Position numbers and translations under genes: made by a program. The notes beneath the pieces were generated by a model. That model worked only from the letters and a program-made list of their open reading frames with translations. It searched no databases and had not been told where the DNA came from. Positions 34,866 through 47,062 of a stretch of 64,000 nt of DNA are shown here, in pieces (position 1 is the stretch's first letter; each line of letters opens with the position of its first letter). Source of the stretch: Pogonophryne albipinna (Eukaryota; Chordata; Actinopteri; Perciformes; Artedidraconidae); assembly GCA_028583405.1 (NCBI GenBank), contig CM053249.1, forward strand, positions 33,764,808 to 33,828,807. The letters run 5' to 3'.

Positions 34866-36094
34866 CAGGGGTAGACATTAAGGGTAAAATGCCACTGGCC
34901 CTCCGGGCCGGTGGAATTGTATTATCACTGGCCCCACCATTGTAACCACTGGCCCGGAGCATTCGTCCACCAAAAGAAAAATCGACTAATAATGAAGAAA
35001 ATTAACACATTTGTTGCAATAGTAATTTATGCACAAACTACATGACTACTTGTACTACAACATTTGAATCATCAGTTCTTCCTCATTTTCCTCAATTGTT
35101 CATATTTGGTTTATTAAAATAATGATATTGTGGTCATTGTTAAAAAATGTCTGCTATTATGAGTGTTATTATTTGTATAATGCGCTTTCTGCCTTCCTGT
35201 CATTAGGAGTTAGACATGTAATGGCTATAGATTAGATTAGAACCTTCATTATCCTAAACTGCTGGGACATTTCCCTATAGCCAATACCTTTATATTGTCT
35301 ACTCTTCACTTACTTGTCAGCATAGGTCGGCATTGATGTACAGAGCCGACAGAAGACCTTGTTTATATTGGCATCATATTGAGAGGTGCAGCCAGTGACG
35401 CGTCCTAAAACCAGGAAGTAAGCTGCTGGTTCCCTCGACAAAAAGCAATGGGATTTCTCCACAGGGTTTTGGAAAATAGCTGGAAATAAGGTCTGTGGAA
35501 AACAAACCTGTTTGATAAATGCACGTTTTGTTCAGCCGGATAATCTCCACATGTCTATCCTACTTTTATAATTTTCGAATCATAAATCTAATCGATAGAT
35601 TATAAAAAGGGTTTTAGGACGCGTCACTGCACCACTCTAGCCAACTCCATCGATCAAGCTGGCTGAAACTTTCTCTCCCTCTTCTTCTCATACTCCCTGT
35701 CACTCTCCTTTAACTCCTCCGGTGACTTTCTTTTATTTGAAGATTGTTTTTTACCCGGCTACCGCTGGTATTAAAAACATTTTGGTTAGGTGGTGCGATA
35801 GTCTGTAGTGAAGGAGCGCGCTCCCGCTCACGGGAGCCTGCTCACGCTGTGCTCCGCAGCAAACAGCTGTTTGCTTTTCCCCCAACAACGACAACCGACT
35901 CACGGAATGCTATGTTGTAGCGTTAAACGAAACAATTTAACAAAATTGCTAGTCAAAATACCTATACCACAGGACCTTTTTTTTAAACCAATATTTTTAG
36001 TGGCCCGAGCAGGCAAGTGGAAAGTACGTTATGCTGGCCCGGGGTGTCTAAATAGTGCTTCCGGGCCAGCGGGCCATTTATAATGTCGAGCCCT
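34866..36094. mobile_element. hAT-type non-autonomous element, intron 8
   Basis: The exact 8-bp duplication GCTTTAAG (34858-34865, 36095-36102) brackets inverted ends (CAGGGGTAGACATT; from the right AGGGCTCGACATT) followed by ggcc-rich subterminal sequence (ctggccctccgggcc). No transposase frame. It contains a smaller MITE at 35395-35627. Confidence 0.85.
35395..35627. repeat. MITE with 18-bp terminal inverted repeats, nested
   Basis: GTGACGCGTCCTAAAACC at the left is exactly inverted at the right end (35610-35627). The interior word gttttgttcagc.ggataatctccacat is shared with about 51690-51720 and 56465-56490, marking a dispersed family. Confidence 0.75.
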
Positions 36095-36614
36095 GCTTTA
36101 AGAAAGTTGATCAAGGCATCATAAAAACATCTCATGCCTAAAATATGTTCAATAGAAGGTTTAAATCAGCTAGCCAGAAATGTAATATTTGTTCAATTGA
36201 TTCCAATGAGAACCGAGTGCAGCGGTATCTTCCAGCGCCTAGCATGAAATCGAGGACCTCATTATTTTGACCTTAAGAGCTATTTATGAGACCCAATCCT
36301 AGAGCTACTCCTCCTGTATCCGTATCAAATGCACACATTGATGCTGCCAAATGAGACAATAAAAATAGAAAGTATTTTTAATAGTAACATTAAACTGGGA
36401 TTAATTTACATCTTAAATATTAATATATGCACACAAAATGTATCCAACCTTCAAATTGACATTTTAAATCAACATTTCTCTGCACACTTACCAAAGTACA
36501 GTTAAAACCAACTACTTGAGTAGTGACATTATCCTATCCTTAAAACCCTGCTTTGTATTGGTCCGGCGTAGTAGTATAGCTTAAAATATGTGTGTGGAAA
36601 TCTCAGTTCATTTG

Positions 36615-37560
36615 TAGGGCTGCAAGATTATGGCCACGTAGTAATCAGCAGCGAACCGCTTCGACACGTGTATTTCGGTTTATTCGCGGCATTCTTTTTG
36701 TTATTCTACAGTATTGTTGTTTTATAGTTATTTGTTAATGTATATAACCCAATTAGTGTTCTTTGAAATTGAAAAGGATATTCCATTGTGTTTGTTACTT
36801 TTGTTTCAGTTGTATATGTCTTAAGTGTAATTTGGCTTGGCTTTCTATTTTGTATGGACATGCTTTTATTTTGAAGGAGAGTTAGCGCAGTTGACAGGAA
36901 GTTGTTGTTGCTTGGAAAAAACGTGACGGAGATTAATGGAGAAAAAGTCATATCTCGAGAAAGTAAACGATAGCATTTATGGTTAAGTGTTAGCACCTCC
37001 CGAAGAGGCACAAGCTCTTCCGTTGATATTGGAGATTTCAATAAATAAAAAATAAAAAAAGAATATCCGAATAACGGAATTGAAACCCGAATAGTACTCC
37101 AACGAATGAATATTCAGATATTCGGATATTCTGGTACAGCCCTAATAGAAACCAAGTCGAATTTGTCAAATGTCTTGAACTGGTGATCACAGTTTGAACA
37201 GTTGACAGCTATAGGCCTACAGCTTTCAAGTTTAAAACATAACTTGGTTTTCTGATGGATTTGGACATAAATCGCGCGAGAGAGAGAGATCAGCACCTGC
37301 AGCTCTGCCCGCTGTGAGGGACCGGTGAGCAGAGCAAAACACACCTTTAGACCTAAAACATTTAGCTATGGCACTGTCGTATACATTGAATTATTCCATT
37401 TGATAATATGTAATCAATTTAGGCACTCCCAAAAAAAATGATAAAGAAAAAAAGAAAACAAAAATGAAATTTCAAAAAAAATATTCATAACTCATATTCT
37501 CATATTCGAATACCTGAATAATTTCGAATATTCGATTAATCGTTCCCACTAGCATACATG
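36615..37560. repeat. One or two hAT-like fragments (TAGGGCTG ends), unresolved
   Basis: TAGGGCTGCAAGATTATGG at 36615 faces an inverse end at about 37144 (ctggtacagcccta), but their flanks do not match, so they may belong to different copies. attcgaatatt-type repeats at 37060-37140 and 37480-37540 suggest the second copy runs to about 37545. Confidence 0.4.
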
Positions 37561-37613
37561 GTTAAAAATGTGCGAGGGTGATGACGTCAGAGCCTTGTAC
37601 TATGTGCCGGAGC

Positions 37614-38181
37614 CAGAGTTGGGAAGTAGTGGAGTACAAATACTTTGTTGTTGTACTTAAGTAAATGTTTCTGGTATCAGTACTTTACTCCACTACTTAT
37701 TTTTATGACGACTTTTTACTTTTACTTCTTACATTTTTAACACAAATAACTACTTTTACTTCTTACATTTTCAAAACAGGCTGGTTACTTTAGTTTTAAT
37801 CTGTGTTTGGTGGTGTGATCATTATTATTTAGAGTCATTGCATGCCTATTGATTTTAACACGATCCGTGTATCCATCATTTCCTGGTCTTCTCTAAAGAA
37901 GAGGGACCAATGAAAACTTTGTAATTTTGCCGTTGTTCAGCATCGAAAAATTCATTAGCTAACAATTACATTATTCTTCTATTAATATAAAGGGAGGTCA
38001 GTTACTCTTTAAAACAGTTGGTATTTATGGGTACTTTTTACTTAAGTACATTTCGAAGCCGATACTTCTTTACTTTTAATTGAGTAAAGAAGTTTAGTCA
38101 GTACTTCTACTTTTACCTGAGTATTTTTAAACACAAGTATCTGTACTTGAGTAAAGGATGTGTGTACTTTTGCCATCTCTG
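37614..38181. mobile_element. hAT-type MITE, intron 8
   Basis: Ends CAGAGTTGGGAAGTAG and inversely CAGAGATGGCAAAAGTAC with tacttaagtac subterminal repeats. The flanking 8-mers GCCGGAGC and GCCGGGGA match at 6 of 8. 568 bp, no coding capacity. Confidence 0.7.
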
Positions 38182-38621
38182 GCCGGGGACCCTGAGAGCC
38201 CCGGCCCAATTCCACCCCTGGATGTCAGGATAGATGTTGAATATGAAACCATCAGTGAATCGATCTGTGTCCACTCTCTGAATCACTGTTTGGTGTCTGT
38301 TCTTAATCTCAGGGAATGAATGGACTCATTACACTGACTGCACACTAAACTCTCCTGACACGGCTTGTCTCTGCTTATTGCTCTTTTAACTTGATCAAGT
38401 AACTCCCAAGATTGATGTCAGGCCTTATGAATTATTCGTGAGCAGCAACATTAACTTTTCATTGGTAATGATTCTGAGATTTCAAAAAACTCAATGAATG
38501 TTTCCTACAATGAACACATTATGTTGTTTCATACACTCATCACATACACTGTTCTGCAAAAATTATTAGAACAATAAATATGGATTAACCCACCACTGAA
38601 ATTAGTCCCCAACAAATAGAT

Positions 38622-40567
38622 AGGGTTAGGGTTAGGGTGGACAGCCCGGGGGCAAAGTAGAAGCCGAGAAGGGGGACTCGGGCGGACAGCCCGGGGGCCA
38701 GGTAGAGGCCAAGAAGGGGGACTCGTGCGGACGGCCCGGGGGAACAGCAACAGAGCAGGGAAGTCCGCGGCGGGGAAACTCAGGGGGCCGAAGACAGGGG
38801 TGAAGGCCTCGTCGGGGTAAATTAGGGGGCCGGACTCGAGGGCGAAGTCCGCGGCTGTGGAACTCAGGGGGCCGGGCTCGAGGGCGAAGGCCGCGGCTGG
38901 GGAACTCGGTGGGCCGGGCACAAGGACGGGCAAGAAGGTGGCGACGGGACAGCTCCAGAGGACGGGCAGGAAGGCAGTGCCGGGACAGCTCGGGAGGACG
39001 GGCAGGGAGACGGCGAAGGCCGTGATGGGGCCCCTCCGGGGTCAGCTGGATCGCCGGAGCAGGAGCACAGGGATCGGGAGCACTGGGAGCTGGAGATGGC
39101 GGAACCCCCGGTGGTACAGGAATCGGTGTCGGCCGTTCAGGAAACGGAGCCGTCGGGACAGGTGCAGACTGACCCTGGACAGAATATGGGCTGGTGTCAG
39201 TGGGACCCCGGACGGGGAAAGGGCTGGTGTCGACTGGACCCCAGACGGAACAAGGGCTGGTGTCGACGGGACCGCCATTGGAACAGGACAAGGTGTCGGC
39301 GGGACCCCCGGCGGGTTAGAATCTGGTGGCAGCGGGACCTCTGACTGAACAGGATTCGGAGCTGGCTGGATCTCCACCGGAACAGGTGTTGGCGGGACCC
39401 CCGGTGGGACAGGTGTCGGCGGGACCCCCAACAGGACAGGACACGGAGTTGGCAGGACCCCCAACGGAACCCCCAACGGACCAGGATATTGGGTTGGCAG
39501 GACCCCCGGCAGAACAGTAGTCGGCGGGACCCCCAATGGGACAGGACATAGAGTTGACAGGACCCCCGGCGAGACAGGTGTCGGCGGGACCCCCAACAGG
39601 ACAGGACACAGAGTTGGCAGGACCCTCAGCGGAACCCCCAACGAAACAGGACAAGGAGTTGGCAGGACCCCCGGCGAGACAGGTGACGGCGGGACCCCCA
39701 ACGGAACAGGACATGGAGCTGGCAGGGCCCCCGACAAAACAGCAGTCGGCGGGACCCCCAACGAGACAGGACATGGGGTTGGGACTTGAGAAGAGACTAG
39801 AGAAGGGAAATTAGAAGGGATTTGAGAAGGGACTTGGAAAGGGACTTGAATAAGGACTTGAGAAGGGACTAGAGAAGGGACTTGGGAAGGGACTTGAGTA
39901 GGGACTTAAGGAGCGACTAGCGGAGGGACCATGGCTGCTGGGGCCGGAACCAGGGCCTGAACCATGGCTGCTAGGGCCGGTACTGGAGTCGGAAACACGG
40001 CAGCTTGGGCCGGTACTGGAGCAGGAACCATGGCTGCAGGGGCTCGGGTTGGTAGCCTGGACTTGCGACTCCTTCTCTTAGGAGCCTTTTGGAAGCTCCG
40101 TGGACCTCCAAAAGCCAGCCGAGTACCCGAGAACGGATCCTGGACAGGAGCAGGAAATGGGGAAGAGGCAGGGGCTGACTCCAGACAGAACACACCAAGA
40201 CGTATGGTGTCAGGTTGGCAATTGGGAGGCAGGGGGCTAGCATGCCTGGGGTTAGCAGGCCGGGAATCACATGTCGGGAGGAAGTCCATAATCCAGCCAG
40301 GTAAGAACTTCACTAAACATGGTTTCTCTGTTGCCATCTGGTGCGCCTCTTTCTGCTCAACACTGGACGCTCCCCTCCACCTACCATAGCAGAAAGCCAA
40401 TGAATAGGTAAATTGATGTAACTCCACCTCAAATGGATCATCTGCTGGGTCCATCTTTGGTGAGATCCTTCTGTCAGGGTTGAGCGAAGCAGGCAGGACC
40501 CAAACGCAGGTTCAACAGAAAACATCTTTATTTCAAGGCCACAAGAAAAATACAGAGCTCTTCCCAG
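38622..40567. repeat. GC-rich minisatellite block with Pro/Gly-rich pseudo-frames
   Basis: Several overlapping open frames exist on both strands (for example minus 38632-39291 and 39042-39761) because the sequence is built of tandem repeats, mainly ~60-bp units around ggcgggacccccaac (about 39370-39780) and shorter gggacttgagaagggac units (39779-39905). The right end (40474-40560) has caggcaggacccaaacgcag and then ctttatttcaagg, an inverted polyadenylation-like tail, so the block may be a non-autonomous retroposed unit on the minus strand. No conserved domain is visible. Confidence 0.55.
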
Positions 40568-41853
40568 GACTGAGGAGGGGAACCGAGGAGAGAGGAGGGG
40601 AAGCAGCAGGCGGTTAGAGAAATGAGAACTCCTCTCCTCTGAGCGGTCATTTTAAAGAGACGTCCATTAATGATGACAGGAGGCACAGTAGCACTGTCTG
40701 ATGTACAGATGTGTTCATGATGACTTATATATTTACTTTTAATTCATCCACAGTGCGGTGTAATGAGACAATAACAGGCTACAGATGTGGACATATACAC
40801 ACACACATATATTTATATAAATATATACCATTTCAGAATCAAACAAGTATGGGAGCACTCTCATAATAACGTAACACAATCAGAGACTGGATATATCCCC
40901 CCCCCCACTCTCTCTGATCGCTGAAATGGGGAATTGAAATTACGAGCCAAAAGTTGTATTTACAAGTAAGCAGAGGACACCAAACCAACTGAGACCCGTC
41001 TGTCCGCCGCATCTACGCACTTTACAACACACACACACACACACACCTACACACTGTACCGCACACACCTACAGCTCCTAAAGCAGGGGTCACCAACCTT
41101 TTTTAGGATGAGGGCTACTTTCAAAAAATAAAACAAGTCGGGGGCTACTTTTACTCCTCTTTTTTTGTTTTTTGCAGTGTATTTATTTAGCACATTTTAA
41201 CATTATTATATGCTTACCTTTAACCTTTGTGTGCTGTTTGGGTCTGTGGGACCCGTTTTCAGTGTTTACTAAAAGAACATGTATTCAATTTAATTATTTT
41301 AACCTGCTTTATTTGGGGGTGGACCTCACATCCTCTAGGGGGGGCCTCACATCCTCCAGGGGGGACCTCACCTCCTCTAGGGGGGTCCTCACCTCCTCTA
41401 GGCGGGTCCGGGGGCATGCACCACCGGGAAGATTATTTTTTTTAAATGTTGAAGTGAAATGCATCAATCTGGTGCACTTTGAGCACAAAATGAATTTATG
41501 GATATAGCTCTCAACACTCAGATGAAAGGGAGCTGTATACTTTTCAATAATCCAAACATCTTTAGAATATGATCACAACCAATAACAAATCATTTAAACT
41601 TGTTTATTCTTATCTTGTGTTACCTAGTTAGCATTCTTTCTTTTTACATTACATTACATTACATTGCATTTAGCTGACGCTTTTATCCAAAGCGACTTAC
41701 AATAAGTGCGTTCGACCAACAAAATACAAACTTGAAGAAAACAGAATCATATAAGTACATCAGGTTTCATAGAGCAAAAACATTTCAAGTGCTACTCAAC
41801 TGGCTTTAGGTAAGCCAGTCCTTTATTAGTATATAAGTGCTTTGTTAATAGTT

Positions 41854-43535
41854 CTATTGCTCGAAGTGGAGTCGAAAGAGATGAGTTTTCAGTCTGCGCC
41901 GGAAGGTGTGTAAGCTATCTGCTGTCCTGATGTCAATGGGGAGCTCATTCCACCATTTTGGAGCGAGGATAGCAAACCCACATGTTTTTGCTGATGGGAA
42001 CTTGGGTCCCCCTCGCAGCGAGGGTGCAGCGAGTCGTTTGGCTGATGCAGAGCGGAGTGCACGTGCTGGGGTGTACGGTTTAACCATGTCCTGGATGTAG
42101 GAAGGGCCAGATCCATTCGCAGCATGGTACGCAAGTACCATTGTCTTGAAGTGGATTCTAGCAGTTACCGGAAGCCAGTGGAGGGAGCGGAGGAGCGGCG
42201 TGGTGTGGGAGAATTTAGGAAGGTTGAAGACCAGACGAGCCGCTGCATTCTGGATGAGCTGCAGAGGTCGGATGGCACATGCAGGTAGACCAGCCAGGAG
42301 GGAGTTGCAGTAGTCTAGGTGTGAGATGACGAGAGCCTGGACCAGAACCTGCGTCGCTTTCTGGGTCAGCTGGGGACGTATCCTCCTGATGTTGTAAAGC
42401 GTGTATCTGCAGCAGCGGGTTGTAGCAGCTATGTTTGCAGTGAAGGACAGGTTGTTATCTAGGATCACACCCAGATTCCTTGCACTCTGTGTCGGGGAAA
42501 CAACAGAGGTGCCGATGTTGATTGTTAGGTCAAGAGTGGGACAATCTTTTCCCGGAAGGAAAAACAGTTCAGTCTTGTCAAGGTTGAGCTTGAGGTGATG
42601 AGCAGACATCCACTGAGAGATGTCAGCTAGACAAGCAGAGATGCGTGTGATGACCTGGGTCTCTGAGCGGGGAAAGGACAGAATTAATTGGGTGTCGTCA
42701 GCGTAGCAGTGGTATGAAAAAACCATGCGGGCTAATGACAGATCCGAGCGAGTTTGTGTACAAGGAGAAGAGGAGGGGACCAAGAACAGAGCCCTGAGGG
42801 ACCCCTGTAGTTAATTGACAAGGGTCGGACTCCGACCCTCTCCAAGTAACCCTGTAGGTGCGGTCTTTGAGGTATGAGGTGATGAGGGAAAGTGCAGAGC
42901 CTGAAACTCCAAGTTCTTGGAGAGTGCGAAGGAGGATCTGATGGTTCACCATGTCGAATGCAGCAGACAGGTCCAACAGGATGATGACAGAGGAGAGGGA
43001 GGCTGCTTTAGCAGTGTGCAGTTCCTCAGTGACAGCAAGGAGGGCAGTTTATGTGGAGTGACCTGCCTTGAAACCAGACTGGTGCGGATCCAGAAGGTTG
43101 TTCTGATGGAGATAACAGGAGAATTGTTTAAAGACAGCGCGTTCAAGTGTTTTAGACAGGAACGGGAGGCGAGAGACAGGCCTGTAGTTTTATAACATCA
43201 GACGGGTTGAGAGTGGGTTTCTTTAGGAGAGGATTTACTCTTGCCTCCTTGAGACTGTTTGGAAAGTGACCAGAAGTTAGAGAAGTGTTGATGAAATGGG
43301 TGAGAAACGATAGAATATCAGGAGCGATAGTCTGAAGGAGGTTTGAAGGGATAGGGTCCAGAGGACAGGTGGTAGGGCGGGCAGAGGTAATGAGGGTAAG
43401 AACCTCACTTGGAGAGAGAGGGGAAAAGGAGGTCAGTGTGTGGGTGAAAGGAGGGTCTGGTGACCCAGTGGTGAGTAAAGGTGAGTCAGAAAAAGAAGAG
43501 CAAATATCATCAACCTTTTTTTCAAAGTGGTTCAC
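41854..43535 (-). pseudogene. L2 LINE reverse transcriptase domain, frameshifted
   Basis: Blocks at 43535-43152 (linker and RT start, NHFEKKVDDICSSF, PLDPIPSNLLQ), 42976-42698 (LSAAFDMVNHQILL, TGVPQGSVLGPLLFSLYTN) and 42783-41854 (YADDTQLILSF catalytic box, LQLIQNAAARLVFN, SLHWLPV) follow in order. At least two frameshifts and a degraded patch near 43150-43190 block a full product. Confidence 0.85.
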
Positions 43536-43642
43536 AAAGTCGCTTGACAGAAGGGAGGAGGGGGAAGGGGCTTTGGGGGGGTCCAGGAGGGAGGAGAAGA
43601 TGGAAAATAGTTTTTTTGGGATTGGAATAGGAAGATTGGATC

Positions 43643-44773
43643 TTATCTTTTTGCCTGAGAGATGGAAGCAGAGAAAGAGGAGAGGAGAGCCTGATAGGTT
43701 AGGAGGTCGTCACGGTGTTTGGATTTCCACCGGTTCCGCTCTGCTGCCCGAAGGACGGTTCTATTAGCACGCAGTGCGTCATTTAGCCAGGGAGCAGGAG
43801 GGGACTGACGAGCCTGCCGAGATGTGAGAGGACAGAGAGAGTCCAGAGAGGATGAGAGAGTAGAAAGGAGAGTTTCTGCAGCAGAGTTTGGAAGTAGGAG
43901 TTGGAACGAGTCAGAGGAAGGGAGGGCTGAGAGCACCGATGAGGCAAAGGTAGAGGGGGAGAGGGAACGAAGGTTACGGCGGACAGGTGCAGGATGAGAA
44001 GAGATTAGTTTGTTATGTTTGGAAAGGGGTAGAGAAAATGAAATGAAGAAGTGATCGGTTGTGTGGAGCGGGTTTACAGAGAGGTTAGAAGTAGTGCAGT
44101 TCCTTGAGAATATGAGATCAAGGACATTGCCAGCTTTATGAGTTGGTGGGGATGGAGACAGTGAGAAAGCAAAGGCGGTTAACAGAGATGTTAGTTCGTC
44201 TTTCTTCCCTGTCTGGAGGTTGAAGTCTCCGAGAAGTACAGCGGGAGGGCCAGTTTCAGGGATGTGTGAGAGGAGATTATCTAATTCCTCCAAGAAGTCC
44301 CCCAAGGCGCCTGGTGGACGGTAGAGAACAACAATGGTTAATTGTATAGGATGGGTTACTGTGACGGCATGGAATTCAAAGGTGGAAGGAGTGAAGTTAG
44401 GTAGCTTGAAGAGGGAAAAGCTCCATTTGGGAGAGAGCAGGAGACCAATGCCACCTCCTCTGCCAGTGGGTCTGGGTGTATGGGAGAAGGAATATGCTGT
44501 GGAGAGAGCTGCTGGGGTGGATGTGTTGGATGGAGTAATCCACGTCTCAGTGAGAGCAAGGAAATCCAGAGATTGCAGGGAAGCGTAGCTAGAGATGAAG
44601 TCAGCCTTAGAAACAGCTGACTGGTAGTTCCACAGGCCGCCTGAAACGAGATGTTGGATGTCAGTGGAGCATGTGGGATAGACGAGAGCAGGCCGGTTAT
44701 ATCGATTAGGAGATACACGGGGCCAGTGATAATTGCGAGAGGACACATGAACAGGAATGGAGAAAATACACAT
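43643..44773 (-). pseudogene. L2 LINE apurinic-like endonuclease domain
   Basis: The frame carries FLALTETWITP, GRGGGIGLLLSPKW, VVLYRPPGALGDFLEEL, AVLLGDFNLQ, NVLDLIFSRN and TDHFFISFSL, the ordered motifs of the LINE endonuclease that nicks the target. 376 codons without interruption, then a frameshift into the linker before the RT. Confidence 0.85.
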
Positions 44774-45463
44774 GATTATAGCATGAGGGGCTAAACAATC
44801 AAATGAAATAAAACACCAGCGATACTTAGCTCAATCAAAGTAGGATTTGCCTCCTCTTTGCCACCCTCGTGACTCCAGCAGGACTCTATTGTCTTTGTCA
44901 GTCTTCGTCTGTCTGACGCTCCAGGAAAGTGCTACCTAAAATGGACACCTGATTGCTGAGTTCTCACAGATGTGGGGCCACGCCCCTTTAATTAGTTAAC
45001 TCTCTGCAGCTGGTGGCCCTCAAAAGGAAATCTAGACTGGCTCCCTCCTGAGTTGCTATTGTATCTTTTCAGTGGCCCAATGGTTTACAATTACATTAAA
45101 CCCTAAGTTATAAAGTTATGAGTTTAACCCTTAATACAGTTACACCTACTCAATAAAGCTCTTAGTATTCTACAAATGTTTAAATCAAAGTTAACCCTAG
45201 CAGTCAGTTAGTTCATTTTTAAGGTTTCATTCAAATTTATTGTCCCAAGTTTCTGCCTGACAGATACTGTAGCGGTTTTGAGATTTAAAATCACAATTTC
45301 AGTCAGATCAACTACAGAGCATTTATACAGAGTACACACACTGAAACAGCGAAGTCTAAAAAACAGAATGTTACTCACACAATTCTAGAAGTCACCAGTT
45401 GTTATCCTGTCAAAATCGAGTTGCATACATTTTTATTTATGTATATTTTACTAATCACTCCCC

Positions 45464-47062
45464 CAGTGGCAGTTCTAGACCAATTTGACTGGGGGGGCCA
45501 CTGGGGGACCAGTTGTTTTCTGAGGGGGGCACAAACTGCGGCAAACTCTGGGGAACAGCCGGGACGCCAATACGGAAGTGCCACACACTGCAGTTCATAC
45601 ATGGGCCGCTAGGGACTGGCTGCAGAAAGGAGCAATTTCCATAGACCCCATGTTAAAATGCCCAACTTTACAGCAGAAAAAAACATGTTTCTACCCATGG
45701 ATGCAATAAATATTATTATCGATATAGTTAGATTCCACCTTCATGATTATGAATCTGTGAGTGAATTGTTTTCTAACACGACCCTTTTATTTATATTAGG
45801 TCTTAAAGTTTTTGCATAAATTAGGGCGTGGTCACTTTGATGGACACGTACATGCCTCATTGTCAGCTAACAGCAACGTGTCCACTCTGCTAGGCTACAA
45901 CCATAGAGGCTACAACGTTAGTTAGTCATAGTACTGTACTTGACCCTTTAGCTTTAGCCGTGTTCGTGGTGATTGTGCCTTTTAGGGAATATTGTTACAA
46001 ATACCAGACAATTAAAATGTCGTGATGTGCGCTTGAATGTACTAACAGAACTTCCAAGAAGTCTAAAATGATAATATTATACATGTTAACCCCGTTCGCA
46101 GGTGTTTTTGTGCTTGGTAGCTTAGCTTGTTACTTATTAGCCAGCTAAGGACGTAACCCTTTATGCATACATATACATTTTAGTTTATGATTCAGCCTTG
46201 GGTAAGACTTTTATAGTCTATGGCTATGACGCCCATAATGCTAAACGGGAGCAAATGTTAATAGGGGACCCAATTATCCCAGTGGTGGCCGCCGGAGCTA
46301 ACGGAGCCGCAGGGGGCTAGCTCCAGCCGGCGTCCCGGAGCTAGCCCACTGCGGCTCCGTTAGGTCCGGGCGGTGGAGTCCGTCTTTTCTCAACGTGTGA
46401 ATGACAAGCATTAAGAATAACAAAATATAGCTAATTTTCTTGCAGATTGTCTCATTTGATTATGAATGTAACGTTTATATAGGGGAACTACACTGTTAGC
46501 AGTAACTTGGTATGCATGTATTTCATGTTAGCTTAGCTTCTTAGCCTGAGCTAGCTCTGTTTACTTCCAGTTCGGAGGCAGCAGGTCCCGCCTCGGCTCC
46601 GCCTCTTTGCCCTTATTTGGAGCAGGCGGGATTAGACTCTGACGTCACAGTCGAGCCGTTAGTGGCCGACTCCGCCTACTAAGGGCTTCACGGCAACTCT
46701 GCAGAATCCTATGGGTGACGTCACGGACACTACGTCCATTTATATATACAGTCTATGGTTTCAATCAGTCTTTCTTGGATGCAACAGCCTCTGATGATCC
46801 GAGATGAAAAGTGTTTGTTTTTCGCGAGCTTCAGCCGGACAGTGAAAGTGAGTGCACCGCTCTAATGGGTCCTGAGTGCACCGCTCTAATGGGTTCGATT
46901 AGAATGACGAATAACGTTAGTTCCGCCTATTCCGTCATTCAATAAATCGTGTAATAAATCATACATTTTCCATTTTTTTTCACTTTTCATTTTTAGGGCG
47001 GCCACAGGGGGGTCAGAGGTCAGTGTAAGGGGGGGCACTGCCCCCCCCTAGAACCGCCCCTG
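45464..47062. mobile_element. hAT-type element nested in the 41-kb hAT
   Basis: Exact 8-bp duplication CACTCCCC (45456-45463, 47063-47070). The inverted ends are CAGTGGCAGTTCTAGA and CAGGGGCGGTTCTAGG. No transposase frame in 1599 bp. A MITE-like stretch with gtctatgg ends near 46759 and GC-rich inverted words (ggagctaacggagccg) lie at about 46290-46365. Confidence 0.88.

Larger units (their letters stand above)
41645..44790 (-). mobile_element. L2-clade LINE with UnaL2-like tail, nearly full-length ORF2
   Basis: Minus-strand element. Its 3' end is tgcaatgtaatgtaatgtaa after ggataaaagcgtcagctaaa, the stem-loop and TGTAA repeats described for eel UnaL2-type LINEs. The coding part covers endonuclease and reverse transcriptase in four blocks with small frameshifts (near 43640, 43190 and 42700). 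The 5' end is placed only approximately. Confidence 0.88.

Noticed and set aside
38622..38640. Telomere-like TTAGGG repeats
   Set aside because: Only about three units at the edge of a repeat block, too few for an interstitial telomere claim.
38529..39814. Pro-rich cell-wall-like or collagen-like proteins
   Set aside because: Open in several frames on both strands because of tandem repeats; no start context, splice structure or domain.
39906..40454. 182-codon minus-strand ORF at the edge of the minisatellite block
   Set aside because: Ala/Pro-repeat tail and no recognisable domain; opposite strand is also open over the same stretch.
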